Shown here: one piece after another, positions 53,684-61,179 of the stretch
Layout: every line of letters starts with the position of its first letter
Position numbering within the stretch: the first letter of the stretch is position 1
Translations under genes and position numbers: made by a program
The notes under the pieces: model-generated
Told to the model about the DNA's origin: nothing
The model's input: the letters and a program-made list of their open reading frames with translations, nothing else
Databases searched by the model: none
From: Ornithinimicrobium avium
GTDB lineage: Bacteria > Actinomycetota > Actinomycetes > Actinomycetales > Dermatophilaceae
Assembly: GCF_003351765.1 (NCBI RefSeq)
Contig: NZ_CP031229.1
Span: forward strand, 3,410,001-3,474,000
Direction: 5' to 3'
Length of the DNA: 64,000 bases

Positions 53684-54289
53684 ATGGATGAGGTAACGGC
53701 CGCTCTGGCTGCGGTGATCGGGGACCGGGTGCGTCGAGAGCGTCGGGGTCGTGGCTGGACGTTGGACCAGCTGGGTGAGATTGCCGGGGTCAGTAGGCGG
53801 GCCGTGGTCAACGTGGAGCAGGGCTCGGCCAACCCCAGCGTGGGCACGCTGCTTCGACTCAGTGACGCGCTTGGGGTTGGGCTGCCGGGTCTGGTGGAAC
53901 CGCCGGAGCCGAAGCGGGTCACTGTCACCCGCGGTGGCCAGGGGGCGGTGTTGTGGACCGGGGAGCACGGCGGGCGCGGTGTTCTTGTCGCCGGGACGGG
54001 GCCGCCGGACGTGGTCGAGCTGTGGGACTGGACCCTTGGACCGGGCGACCGTCACCGCAGCGAGGCGCACGCGGCCGGAACGAAGGAGCTGCTGCAGGTG
54101 CAGTCGGGCACCGTCGTGCTCGAGGCCGGTGATGAGGTCCTGACGCTGGGACAGGGGGACGCGCTCAGTTTCCCCGGTGACGTCCTGCACTCCTATGCCA
54201 ACACCCGCTCCGAGCCGGCGCGGTTCTGCCTTGCGGTGTTCGAGCCCGGGGTCGGATCTGGAAGGCATCCGGAGGCACGCCATGGCTGA
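53684..54289 (+). CDS. XRE-cupin transcriptional regulator
   Basis: ATG 53684 gives 201 residues (an upstream GTG at 53666 would add six). The N-terminal Cro/C1 HTH reads VRRERRGRGWTLDQLGEIAG, then VSRRAVVNVEQGSANPSVGTLLRLSDALG. The C-terminal cupin holds GPGDRHRSEAHAAGTKELLQ, VQSGTVVLEAGDEVLTLGQG and DALSFPGDVLHSYAN, a sensor fold for a small ligand. TGCACTATG is repeated at 53656-53664 and 53667-53675, right before the start. It is the first of four overlapping genes and probably regulates them in response to an amino acid-type ligand. Confidence 0.88.
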   Translation: MDEVTAALAAVIGDRVRRERRGRGWTLDQLGEIAGVSRRAVVNVEQGSANPSVGTLLRLSDALGVGLPGLVEPPEPKRVTVTRGGQGAVLWTGEHGGRGVLVAGTGPPDVVELWDWTLGPGDRHRSEAHAAGTKELLQVQSGTVVLEAGDEVLTLGQGDALSFPGDVLHSYANTRSEPARFCLAVFEPGVGSGRHPEARHG

Positions 54290-55007
54290 GCACTTCCTGG
54301 ACGGCGTGCTCATCGACGACTCCGTGTTCGCGCTGCGTCCCGACTACCGTGCGCTGCTGATCGCCGTCGAGGGGATCGTGCCTGGTCCCAGCGACGAGCA
54401 CAGCGAGGCGCTCCTGGTCGCCGCCGAGTCGGCCGCATTGCAGGCGTTGGTCACGACGTCGGTGGCGGAGCTGGCGCACGTTGCGGCGTGGCGCGAGGCC
54501 TACCGCGCCTTCGGCGCCAAGCCGCAGCGCACCCGCAACAGCCTGGAGTCGCTGACCCGTCGGGCTTCGGTGGGTCTGCCTCGCGTCAACCGGCTCACCA
54601 ACATCTACAACGCGATCTCGGTGCTGCACCAGGTCCCCGTCGGTGGGGAGGACCTGGACCGGTATGCCGGACCTCCCCGGCTGCTGCGCGCCGTCGGCGA
54701 CGAGCCGTTCGACACCGTTGATGAGGGCGAGGAGGTCGTCGAGCACCCGGAGCCAGGGGAGGTCGTCTGGTGCGACGACACCGGTGTGACGTGCCGCCGC
54801 TGGAACTGGCGCCAGGCCCGCCGCACCCAGCTCACCCAGGCGACCACGCGCGCGTTGTTCATCCTCGATGCACTCGCGCCCATGAGCGACCTCGCTCTGA
54901 CCCGCGCCGGCGACGAGCTGGTGTCCCACCTACGACAGCTCGGGCCCGAGGTCCGGGCGGCCACCCGCCTCATCGCCAGTACAACCACCACCCAGGAGCA
55001 CGCGTGA
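54282..55007 (+). CDS. B3/B4 domain protein (tRNA-synthetase editing-like)
   Basis: ATG 54282 overlaps the regulator stop by 8 bases and gives 241 residues. The B3/B4 fold, known from the phenylalanyl-tRNA synthetase beta chain, is recognisable: REAYRAFGAKPQRTRNSLES, then RRASVGLPRVNRLTNIYNAI, SVLHQVPVGGEDLDRY. It ends GEVVWCDDTGVTCRRWNWRQ, ARRTQLTQATTRALFILDAL. Free-standing copies may edit misacylated tRNA or bind amino acids. Its place among regulator, oxygenase-like and PLP-lyase genes suggests a role in amino acid sensing or breakdown. Confidence 0.82.
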   Translation: MAEHFLDGVLIDDSVFALRPDYRALLIAVEGIVPGPSDEHSEALLVAAESAALQALVTTSVAELAHVAAWREAYRAFGAKPQRTRNSLESLTRRASVGLPRVNRLTNIYNAISVLHQVPVGGEDLDRYAGPPRLLRAVGDEPFDTVDEGEEVVEHPEPGEVVWCDDTGVTCRRWNWRQARRTQLTQATTRALFILDALAPMSDLALTRAGDELVSHLRQLGPEVRAATRLIASTTTTQEHA

Positions 55008-55315
55008 TCTGCTGCCAGTTCATCTTCAAGCCCGGCACCTACGACGACGACTTCCACCGCCTGGACGGGCAGATCGACGACTACGCCCGCGCCCTTCCCG
55101 GGTTCGACCGGGTCGAGAAGTGGGTGTCCCCCGACGGTGACGTCGTCAACGCCATCTACTACTTCGCCGACCGGGAGTCGGTCGCGCAGCTGGCCCGCTT
55201 CCCCCGCCACCGCGAGGCCAAGGACCAGGTGCAGCGCTGGTATGAGGGGTACCGCATCGTCGTCAGCGAGATCAGCGCCACCTACGGCGACGGACGACTG
55301 GAGGCAACAGCGTGA
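55004..55315 (+). CDS. Antibiotic biosynthesis monooxygenase-like (ABM) protein
   Basis: GTG 55004 overlaps the B3/B4 gene by 4 bases and gives 103 residues. ICCQFIFKPGTYDDDFHRLD, then WVSPDGDVVNAIYYFADRES and VAQLARFPRHREAKDQVQRW fit a dimeric ferredoxin-like alpha+beta barrel (ABM/DABB type). Such proteins are small cofactor-free oxygenases or binding proteins. Its reaction is not known here. It is translationally coupled to the PLP gene downstream (GTGA overlap). Confidence 0.75.
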   Translation: MICCQFIFKPGTYDDDFHRLDGQIDDYARALPGFDRVEKWVSPDGDVVNAIYYFADRESVAQLARFPRHREAKDQVQRWYEGYRIVVSEISATYGDGRLEATA

Positions 55316-56532
55316 CTACCGAACAGCAGCGCACCCGCCCGGACAAACACCACTACGCCAGCCTTACCGGTGACACCTGGGCCGTGCACGGAGGCAACCA
55401 CGCCGACGCGACCACCGGCGCGATCCGCACCCCGATCATCATGGCCAACTCCTACCTCCTGCCCCAGGACCCGACGACGATCGATGCCCCCGGCTTCGAC
55501 GGCCTCGTCTACACCCGCGAGCACGGCGCCAACCAGCGCGGACTGGAGGAAAAGCTGGCAGCACTCGACCACGGCGAAGCTGCGGTCCTGTTCGGCACCG
55601 GCATGGCCGCCCTGCACGCCGCGTTCTTCACCGTCCTCAACCCCGGCGACCACGCGATCGTCTCCAACGTCGTCTACATGCGCGTCGCCGGGCTCTTCGA
55701 CTCACTGCTCCCGGCCAAGCTCGGCATCGACGTCGACTTCGTCGACATCACCGACCTGAACGCCGTCCGTGACCTGGTGCGACCGAACACCCGGCTGATC
55801 CACACCGAAGTCATCGCCAACCCTGACCTGCGGGTCGCCGACATCGCCACCCTGGCGCAGATCGCCCACGCCAACGGGGCGGTGCTGACCGTGGACTCCA
55901 CCCTCACCCCGCCAACCCTGGCGCGCCCGCTCGAGCACGGGGCAGACCTGGTCGTCCACTCACTGACGAAGTACTACAACGGACACGGCGACGCGATGGG
56001 CGGCGTCGTCATCGGGTCGTCCGCCCTGGTCGAGCAGATCCGCACCGGTGCGCTGCACCACGTGGGCGGGGCGATCTCGCCGTTCAACGCCTGGCTCATC
56101 ATGCGCGGCTCCACCACCCTGCCCCTTCGGCTGCAACGGCACTGCGAGAACGCCCAGGCGGTGGCCGAGTTCCTGCTCGACGACCCCCGTGTCGCGCACG
56201 TCACCTACCCCGGCCTGCCCAACCATCCCCAGCTCGCGGCCGCCCAGCTGCGCGGCGGGTACGGCGGCATCGTCTCGTTCGCCCTAAATGGCCGGCACGA
56301 GGACCGCCTGCGTTTCGTCAACGACCTGCGGGTCATCACCTCCGCAGTCTCCCTCGGCCACGACGAGACCCTGGTCGCCTACGAGCAGTACCCCCAGGGC
56401 CCGGCAGCCGCGTTCGACCCGGTCTTCCAACAGCACGGGCTCATCCGACTCGCCATCGGCCTGGAAGCCACAGGCGACCTCATCGCCGACCTCGACGCAG
56501 CCCTCACCACCGCCTACGGGCCCCTCCCCTGA
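55312..56532 (+). CDS. Cys/Met-metabolism PLP enzyme (methionine gamma-lyase-like)
   Basis: The 406-residue fold-type I PLP enzyme belongs to the cystathionine/methionine gamma-lyase group. GGNHADATTGAIRTPIIMAN, GLVYTREHGANQRGLEEKLA, then FGTGMAALHAAFF and HSLTKYYNGHGDAMGGVVIG are present, with Lys of SLTKYYNGH forming the Schiff base. The usual active-site SxTK pattern fits. It would eliminate or replace the side chain of a sulfur or related amino acid. It is the last gene of the XRE-B3/B4-ABM-PLP operon. An IS110 element begins within 40 bases of its stop. Confidence 0.88.
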   Translation: MTTEQQRTRPDKHHYASLTGDTWAVHGGNHADATTGAIRTPIIMANSYLLPQDPTTIDAPGFDGLVYTREHGANQRGLEEKLAALDHGEAAVLFGTGMAALHAAFFTVLNPGDHAIVSNVVYMRVAGLFDSLLPAKLGIDVDFVDITDLNAVRDLVRPNTRLIHTEVIANPDLRVADIATLAQIAHANGAVLTVDSTLTPPTLARPLEHGADLVVHSLTKYYNGHGDAMGGVVIGSSALVEQIRTGALHHVGGAISPFNAWLIMRGSTTLPLRLQRHCENAQAVAEFLLDDPRVAHVTYPGLPNHPQLAAAQLRGGYGGIVSFALNGRHEDRLRFVNDLRVITSAVSLGHDETLVAYEQYPQGPAAAFDPVFQQHGLIRLAIGLEATGDLIADLDAALTTAYGPLP

Positions 56533-57852
56533 AGCCGGGCACGCAGGAACCACCCGCCAGAGACCAAATCCGTGTCCGACACGGTGCGGCAGACATCCCA
56601 GGTTCTGGCGGTGTCGAGCCGCGGTGCTGAGGTGGTGGGCCCAGGCGGTGTTCTCGTCGTAGAAGGTGCGGTGCCGGAGGCAGCCGTGGAGGATGCCGAC
56701 CCAGCGGTTGGCGAGCTGGCGGAGCGCGGCTTGGTGACCGATGCCGCGGGCGCGCAGTGACTGGTAGTAGGCGCGGGCACCGGGCGAGCCGCGCATGGAG
56801 CAGAAGGCCCACTGCTGGACGGCGTCGCCGAGGCGGCGGTTGCGGGCGTACCTGGCCAGGACCACTTTCCGGGTGCCGGAGGCGCGGGTGATGGGCGCGG
56901 TGCCGGCGTAGGCCTTGCGACACTTGGCGTCGGCGTAGCGGTGGGGGTCGTCGCCGAACTCGCCGAGGATCCGGGCGCTGAGGATCACACCGAGACCGGG
57001 CAGGCTGGTGTAGATGTCAGCGTCCCGGTGCCGGCCAAAATGCTCGTCCACCACCTGCCCGAGCCGCTCGATCTGGGTGTTCAGCACGGTGATGAGCGCG
57101 ACCTCGGAGGCCACGACCGCGGCGTAGGCGTCCTGCACCGGGTCAGGTCGTCGCAGCTCGGGTGCGGTCAGCACTTCCCGGATCGTCTCGGCGCGGGTGG
57201 TCACGTCGCGACGGTTCGCGGCGGTCAGGGCGCGGACGATCTTTGCCCGGGACAGCCTGGCGGCGGTGTCCGGGTCTGGTGCCAGGGCGAGCAGCTGCAG
57301 TGCCTCCGGGGCGTCCAGCTCCTCGAACGCCCTCATCGCGGCCGGGAAGAACTCCCGCAGCGCCGAGCGCAGGCGCAGCACGTGCCGGGTCCGGTCCCAG
57401 ATCAGCGACTGGTGGGCGCGTGCGCTCACCTTGACCGCCTCCCCGGTGGCGCTGTCGCCGGCGACCGGGCGGTGGTGGGCCCGGTCCAGGCGGACGATCT
57501 CGGCCAGCAGGTGCGCATCCGCGGTGTCCGACTTCGCCCCTGAGGTCGAGTGCCGCTCCCGGTACCGAGCCACCGACATCGGGTACAACCCGTACACGGT
57601 GTACCCGGCCGCGACCAGCGCCCCGACCCACGGGCCACGGTCGGTCTCGATGCCGACCACCACCTGGGCGGCCGCGCTGGCCGGGTCAAGGTCGGCCCAC
57701 TCCGGTGGTGCGTGCTCGCCGAGCACCGTGTGCAGCCGCGTCACCCCGGCCAGCCCCTCGGGTAGTCGCCTTCGCGCCAGCACCTTCCCGTGCTCGTCGA
57801 CGATCTCGACGTCGTGGTGGTCCTCGGCCCAGTCATCACCCACGAACAACAT
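56284..57852 (-). CDS. IS110-family transposase, C-terminus reading into neighbour
   Basis: ATG 57852 gives 522 residues. The DEDD catalytic domain is present: DDWAEDHHDVEI, VVGIETDRGPWV, SGAKSDTADAHLLAEIVRLD. The C-terminal transposase_20 region follows: IYTSLPGLGVILSARILGEF, then AGTAPITRASGTRKVV with RHRTFYDENTAWAHHL. Normal IS110 proteins end near residue 410. Here the frame passes the IS edge (about 56590) and continues about 100 codons antisense into the PLP gene before a stop at 56284. The 3' end of the element seems altered; the tail is probably junk. IS110 needs no terminal repeats and encodes a bridge RNA in flanking non-coding ends. Confidence 0.85.
   Translation of the reverse strand: MLFVGDDWAEDHHDVEIVDEHGKVLARRRLPEGLAGVTRLHTVLGEHAPPEWADLDPASAAAQVVVGIETDRGPWVGALVAAGYTVYGLYPMSVARYRERHSTSGAKSDTADAHLLAEIVRLDRAHHRPVAGDSATGEAVKVSARAHQSLIWDRTRHVLRLRSALREFFPAAMRAFEELDAPEALQLLALAPDPDTAARLSRAKIVRALTAANRRDVTTRAETIREVLTAPELRRPDPVQDAYAAVVASEVALITVLNTQIERLGQVVDEHFGRHRDADIYTSLPGLGVILSARILGEFGDDPHRYADAKCRKAYAGTAPITRASGTRKVVLARYARNRRLGDAVQQWAFCSMRGSPGARAYYQSLRARGIGHQAALRQLANRWVGILHGCLRHRTFYDENTAWAHHLSTAARHRQNLGCLPHRVGHGFGLWRVVPACPASGEGPVGGGEGCVEVGDEVACGFQADGESDEPVLLEDRVERGCRALGVLLVGDQGLVVAEGDCGGDDPQVVDETQAVLVPAI
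56570..56584. terminator. 15-base palindrome after the PLP gene
   Basis: CCGTGTC-C-GACACGG is a near-continuous palindrome 38 bases after the PLP stop, at the edge of IS110. It could be a terminator stem or part of the IS110 end structure; no T-run follows. Confidence 0.35.
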
Positions 57853-57920
57853 CGCACCGTTCTCCTTCGCCTCGTCGCGACCTTCTGCTCAGCAGCGTGG
57901 AGGAGACTTCCGGCGTCCTA

Positions 57921-59705
57921 CCTGGAGTATTCACTAGGGGAGTCGGGCAGGGCCGGTAAGTAGCGTGTCGCGGGGGTGAGGGTGTCCCTGACCTGGGAGA
58001 ATACGGATTGTCTAGATCTGGATTCATACCCGGGAAGGGACACCCTCAAGGTGAAGCGTACAAGCGGGACGGCTGCTGCTGAGGCAGCCTGGTCGAAGAG
58101 CCTGCTGGTGAAGGCGGAAGGCGCTGGGACGGTGGCGCACGCGGGGGTGGTGCTGCCCCGGCTGCTGGCCGACCGGGTCGGGCTCACGGGCGCGTTCCGG
58201 GACGTGCTCGCCCGGCGTGGCTTCCGCCCGGGCCGGGACCGTGGCCGGGCGGTCACGGACACGGTCGCCGCGTTGGCGTCCGGGGCGCGGTGCCTGAGCG
58301 ACGTGGAGGCGATGACCGCCCAGGTCGAGCTGTTCGGCCCGGCCGGTGGGGCCAGCGACACCACGGTGCTGCGGGTGCTGGGTGAGTACGCCGACCGACT
58401 CGGTGAGGACGGGCTGGCCGGGCGGGCGTTGGCGCGGGCCACCGCCAAGGTCCGCTCCCGCGCCTGGGAGCAGATCGTGGCCCGGCACGGGAGGCTGCCC
58501 GCGGTTCGGGTCGCCGGCAAGGACCTGACCCGCCCGGGCCGGGGTGAGGACGTGCCGGTGCTGGTGATCCGTCTGGACGCGACGGTGATCGCGGCCGCCT
58601 CGGCCAAGGAGGGCGCGGAGGCGAACTACAAGGGGTTCGGCTTCCACCCCCTCACCGCGTGGTGCTCGAACACGGGCGAGAACCTGGCGATGATGAACCG
58701 GGTCGGGTCGGCCGGCTCGTTCACCGCCGCCGACCACGTGAAGGTGCTGGACGCGGCGCTGGCCCAGGTGCCCGCGGCGCACCGCCGCGAGGTGCTGGTG
58801 AGCGTGGACGGGGCCGGTGCCTCCCACGGCCTCGTCGAGCACCTGGACGCCCTGAACACCGCTGGTCAGCACGGGCGACGCGGGCGAGGGGTGGAGTACT
58901 CCATCGGGTGGCCCGTCGATGCCCGCACCCGGTCCGCGATCGAGGCTACCGGCGAGGGTGACTGGTCAGCGGGGCTGACCGCGACCGGTGGGGCCGAGGA
59001 GCACGCGCAGGTCGTGGAGCTGACCGGGCTCCTACGACACAGTCACACCGGTGACCTGCTGTCGGGGTGGCCGGGCGACATGCGGATCTTCGCCCGCCGC
59101 ACTCCGCGCTCACCCGGGGAGCAGGCGCAGCTGGGGCAGGACCCGAACTGGCGCTACGGCGCGTTCGCCACGAACACGCCCACCGGTCAGGTCCAGCACC
59201 TGGACGTCCGGCACCGCACCCAGGCGCACGTGGAGGACCGGATCAAGGAGCTCAAGGCCTGCGGGGCCACCCGGCTTCCCTCGACCTCCTACGACCGCAA
59301 CAGTGCCTGGCTGCACCTGGCCGCCCACGCCGTCACCGTGCTGGCCTGGCTGCGGCTGCTCGCCCTGGAGGATGACCTCGCCGTCGCCGAGCCCAAGGCC
59401 CTGCGGTTCCGGCTGCTGTCCGCACCAGCCCGATACGTGCGCCACGCCAGGAAACGGGTGCTGAAGATCCCCACCGGATGGGCCTGGGCCACCCACCTCG
59501 CCGACGCGTTCGACCGCCTCCGCGCACTGCACCCGGCCTGACGACAGTGTCCTTGTCCACCCACCACCCCAGCACACCCGAGCAGTGGAACCCGGCGCCC
59601 ACCCGAGCGGATCGGGCCCCGACCCTGCCCACCGCCACCGCGGCCACCCGGCGCGGACCGCGACACGAACTCAGGACCCCACATCACCGCCGTGAATCAT
59701 CGAGG
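57921..59705 (+). mobile_element. IS1380-family element type 1, copy A
   Basis: The 1785-bp element is bounded by CCTGGAGTATTCAC and the inverse of CCTCGATGATTCAC. It differs from copy B at a single noticed base (59241 G versus 62500 A). The flanks CCTA/CAAG do not form a duplication, consistent with recombination between copies. Confidence 0.93.
58051..59541 (+). CDS. IS1380-family transposase, copy A
   Basis: From GTG 58051 (VKRTSGTAAAEAAW) the 496-residue transposase is intact. The domains are as in copy C: HAGVVLPRLLADRVGLTGAF, VIRLDATVIAAASAKEGAEA, VSVDGAGASHGLVEHLDALN and RTQAHVEDRIKELKACGATR. An upstream in-frame start (57976) would prepend terminal-repeat-derived codons and is unlikely. 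It is a DDE-type enzyme that acts on the element's own ends. Confidence 0.93.
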   Translation: MKRTSGTAAAEAAWSKSLLVKAEGAGTVAHAGVVLPRLLADRVGLTGAFRDVLARRGFRPGRDRGRAVTDTVAALASGARCLSDVEAMTAQVELFGPAGGASDTTVLRVLGEYADRLGEDGLAGRALARATAKVRSRAWEQIVARHGRLPAVRVAGKDLTRPGRGEDVPVLVIRLDATVIAAASAKEGAEANYKGFGFHPLTAWCSNTGENLAMMNRVGSAGSFTAADHVKVLDAALAQVPAAHRREVLVSVDGAGASHGLVEHLDALNTAGQHGRRGRGVEYSIGWPVDARTRSAIEATGEGDWSAGLTATGGAEEHAQVVELTGLLRHSHTGDLLSGWPGDMRIFARRTPRSPGEQAQLGQDPNWRYGAFATNTPTGQVQHLDVRHRTQAHVEDRIKELKACGATRLPSTSYDRNSAWLHLAAHAVTVLAWLRLLALEDDLAVAEPKALRFRLLSAPARYVRHARKRVLKIPTGWAWATHLADAFDRLRALHPA

Positions 59706-59784
59706 CAAGAGGCTGCGGAGTAGGAGTGTCCCCCTTCGCTGCTCCTCGTCACCCTGGCGCCCACCACAGTCTCGCACCAATGAA

Positions 59785-60378
59785 CTACTCTTCCAGATTG
59801 ATCGACGGCTCTTGGCACTTTTGCGTCATGATTGGCGCGTTGCTCTCCGCGGTGAGAAACGGTGTCCAGGGGGGACGCCCCTCTTGATAGTCCGCTAGGA
59901 ATACTGCGAAGCTCACCGGCTCTTCTGGCGTGAACCCCTCGGCCACCAAACAGTCAAAGGCTTGGACGTTCTCGTCGTACAACCATCTGATCTCTGTCTC
60001 AGACAGTGGGGCAGCGGCCGCCCCATAGTCGACCACCTCGTCGCACTCCGCCGACGCCCGCTCGTAGGCTTCGTGCTGCCCGCCGACGTCCACCTGCAGC
60101 ATGCCGTCGTCGATCATTTGCGACGGGAAGCCACGCTCCTCCAGGCACGCCTGCAACTGCAGTTGTGCTTCCCTCGCTGCCGCCCCCCGCAGCTTGCGAG
60201 ACTCATCGATCGACAGGCCTGAAAGATTCCCACTTGACGTGGTGCGTTGGGTGCTGTCGCCCTGCCCTGCCCCGTCACCGCAGGAGCAGAGAATCACCGC
60301 TCCGCAGATAACCGCACAAAGGCGGGTCGCGCCGATGGGTCGTATTGCGAGGGGAGACCTACGCAACGCTTGGGGCAT
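59785..60378 (-). CDS. Putative lipoprotein between IS1380 copies
   Basis: The 197-residue protein has a lipoprotein signal (RLCAVICGAVILCSC; lipobox LCSC or ILCS-C). A Ser/Thr linker and a soluble domain with LQACLEERGFPSQMIDDGML, SAECDEVVDYG, QAFDCLVAEGFTPEEP and a C-terminal QKCQEPSINL follow. The C-L-x-E-R/A-G-F motif pairs recur in actinobacterial lipoproteins encoded beside secreted peptide or transporter genes. Its start touches the stop of the small secreted protein gene upstream, so the two are co-transcribed. A role as receptor or protector for that protein is speculation. Confidence 0.65.
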   Translation of the reverse strand: MPQALRRSPLAIRPIGATRLCAVICGAVILCSCGDGAGQGDSTQRTTSSGNLSGLSIDESRKLRGAAAREAQLQLQACLEERGFPSQMIDDGMLQVDVGGQHEAYERASAECDEVVDYGAAAAPLSETEIRWLYDENVQAFDCLVAEGFTPEEPVSFAVFLADYQEGRPPWTPFLTAESNAPIMTQKCQEPSINLEE

Positions 60379-60713
60379 CAGGGGGTGCCATCACCACAGA
60401 ACGCGTATGTTCCGGGCTTATCCAGGTTCACGCTCCCCGTGGCGGCCCAGTACCCTCCCGCGGCCATGCCCTTGACATTGTGTTGCCGCCAACTGGCATC
60501 GTAGGAGACGATGATGTACTGGCTACTTCCTGGCCCCATGATCTCACCCTTGCCGTACCAGCGAGCGTGGGTCCATGGGTCAGTCCATGAATTGCAGGAG
60601 CTGTCGTAGAACCACCCCGAATCACGGACCACGGCCAACGCCGGCGCAGCGGTTGACCCCACGATCAGCAGCGCCGCCGCCCCGGTAACGATCCCCTTGC
60701 TGAGCTTCTTCAT
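60378..60713 (-). CDS. Small secreted Trp/Tyr-rich protein
   Basis: ATG 60713 (ATG 60716 is adjacent) with ribosome site GGGGAGA gives 111 residues. A signal peptide (MKKLSKGIVTGAAALLIVGS, cleavage near APALA) leaves about 83 residues. The mature part has SGWFYDSSCNSWTDPWTHAR, WYGKGEIMGPGSSQYIIVSY and CGDGTP at the end: two cysteines and many aromatics. It recalls small secreted bacteriocins but lacks a clear family match (not lactococcin 972-type by pattern). It is followed by a lipoprotein gene and lies between two IS1380 copies. Confidence 0.6.
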   Translation of the reverse strand: MKKLSKGIVTGAAALLIVGSTAAPALAVVRDSGWFYDSSCNSWTDPWTHARWYGKGEIMGPGSSQYIIVSYDASWRQHNVKGMAAGGYWAATGSVNLDKPGTYAFCGDGTP

Positions 60714-61179
60714 CATTCTCCCCTGTTTTTTTTCGGTGTCCCGCGCCCTTGTCGAGCGCAGCATCCCAACCGAAGATACCCCCCTACGGGCTGGGCGTCC
60801 ACTCTCGCCATGGAACTTGACGGCGGCTGTCCGAGGGCAGTGGCCCGGTCGTGGGGACGGCTACCTGGACGGCCGGCTGTGATGGCCAACGGAACCCGGC
60901 TCGGCAGTTGTTAGACGTCCCCAAGCGGGGTGAAACACCGTTTGACCTGCGACGATCTGAAGGTGGAGGTGGCGAGTTCAACGCGGCCGGTCGTGTGCTG
61001 GAGTCGAGGATGCTTGCCAACGATTTGTTGTCATCTAGCCAATCATTTTCCTGGGTGTTTGGCGCCGCTCCCAGGTGTCCGCTGCCGGGGCTCCTGTGTC
61101 GCTCTGGGCATCGTCCGGTGGGTGAGGCCCTTTTCCTGGAACCTGGCTTCGGTCCAGGGAGATCGACGTGGCGCGTAGA
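60714..61179. other. Intergenic between secreted protein and IS1380 copy B
   Basis: No supported gene was found. A T-run (CCTGTTTTTTTTCGG) precedes the secreted-protein ribosome site. One minus-strand stretch (QENDWLDDNKSLASILDSST) has protein-like text but no start or context. Confidence 0.35.

Noticed and set aside
57976..58050. Upstream start for the IS1380 transposases (adds 25 codons)
   Set aside because: Those codons derive from the terminal-repeat region; homologous text begins at VKRTSG after the GTG.
60378..60713. Lactococcin 972-family bacteriocin
   Set aside because: Size and export fit, but the characteristic motif pattern is absent and the protein has two cysteines; kept as unassigned.
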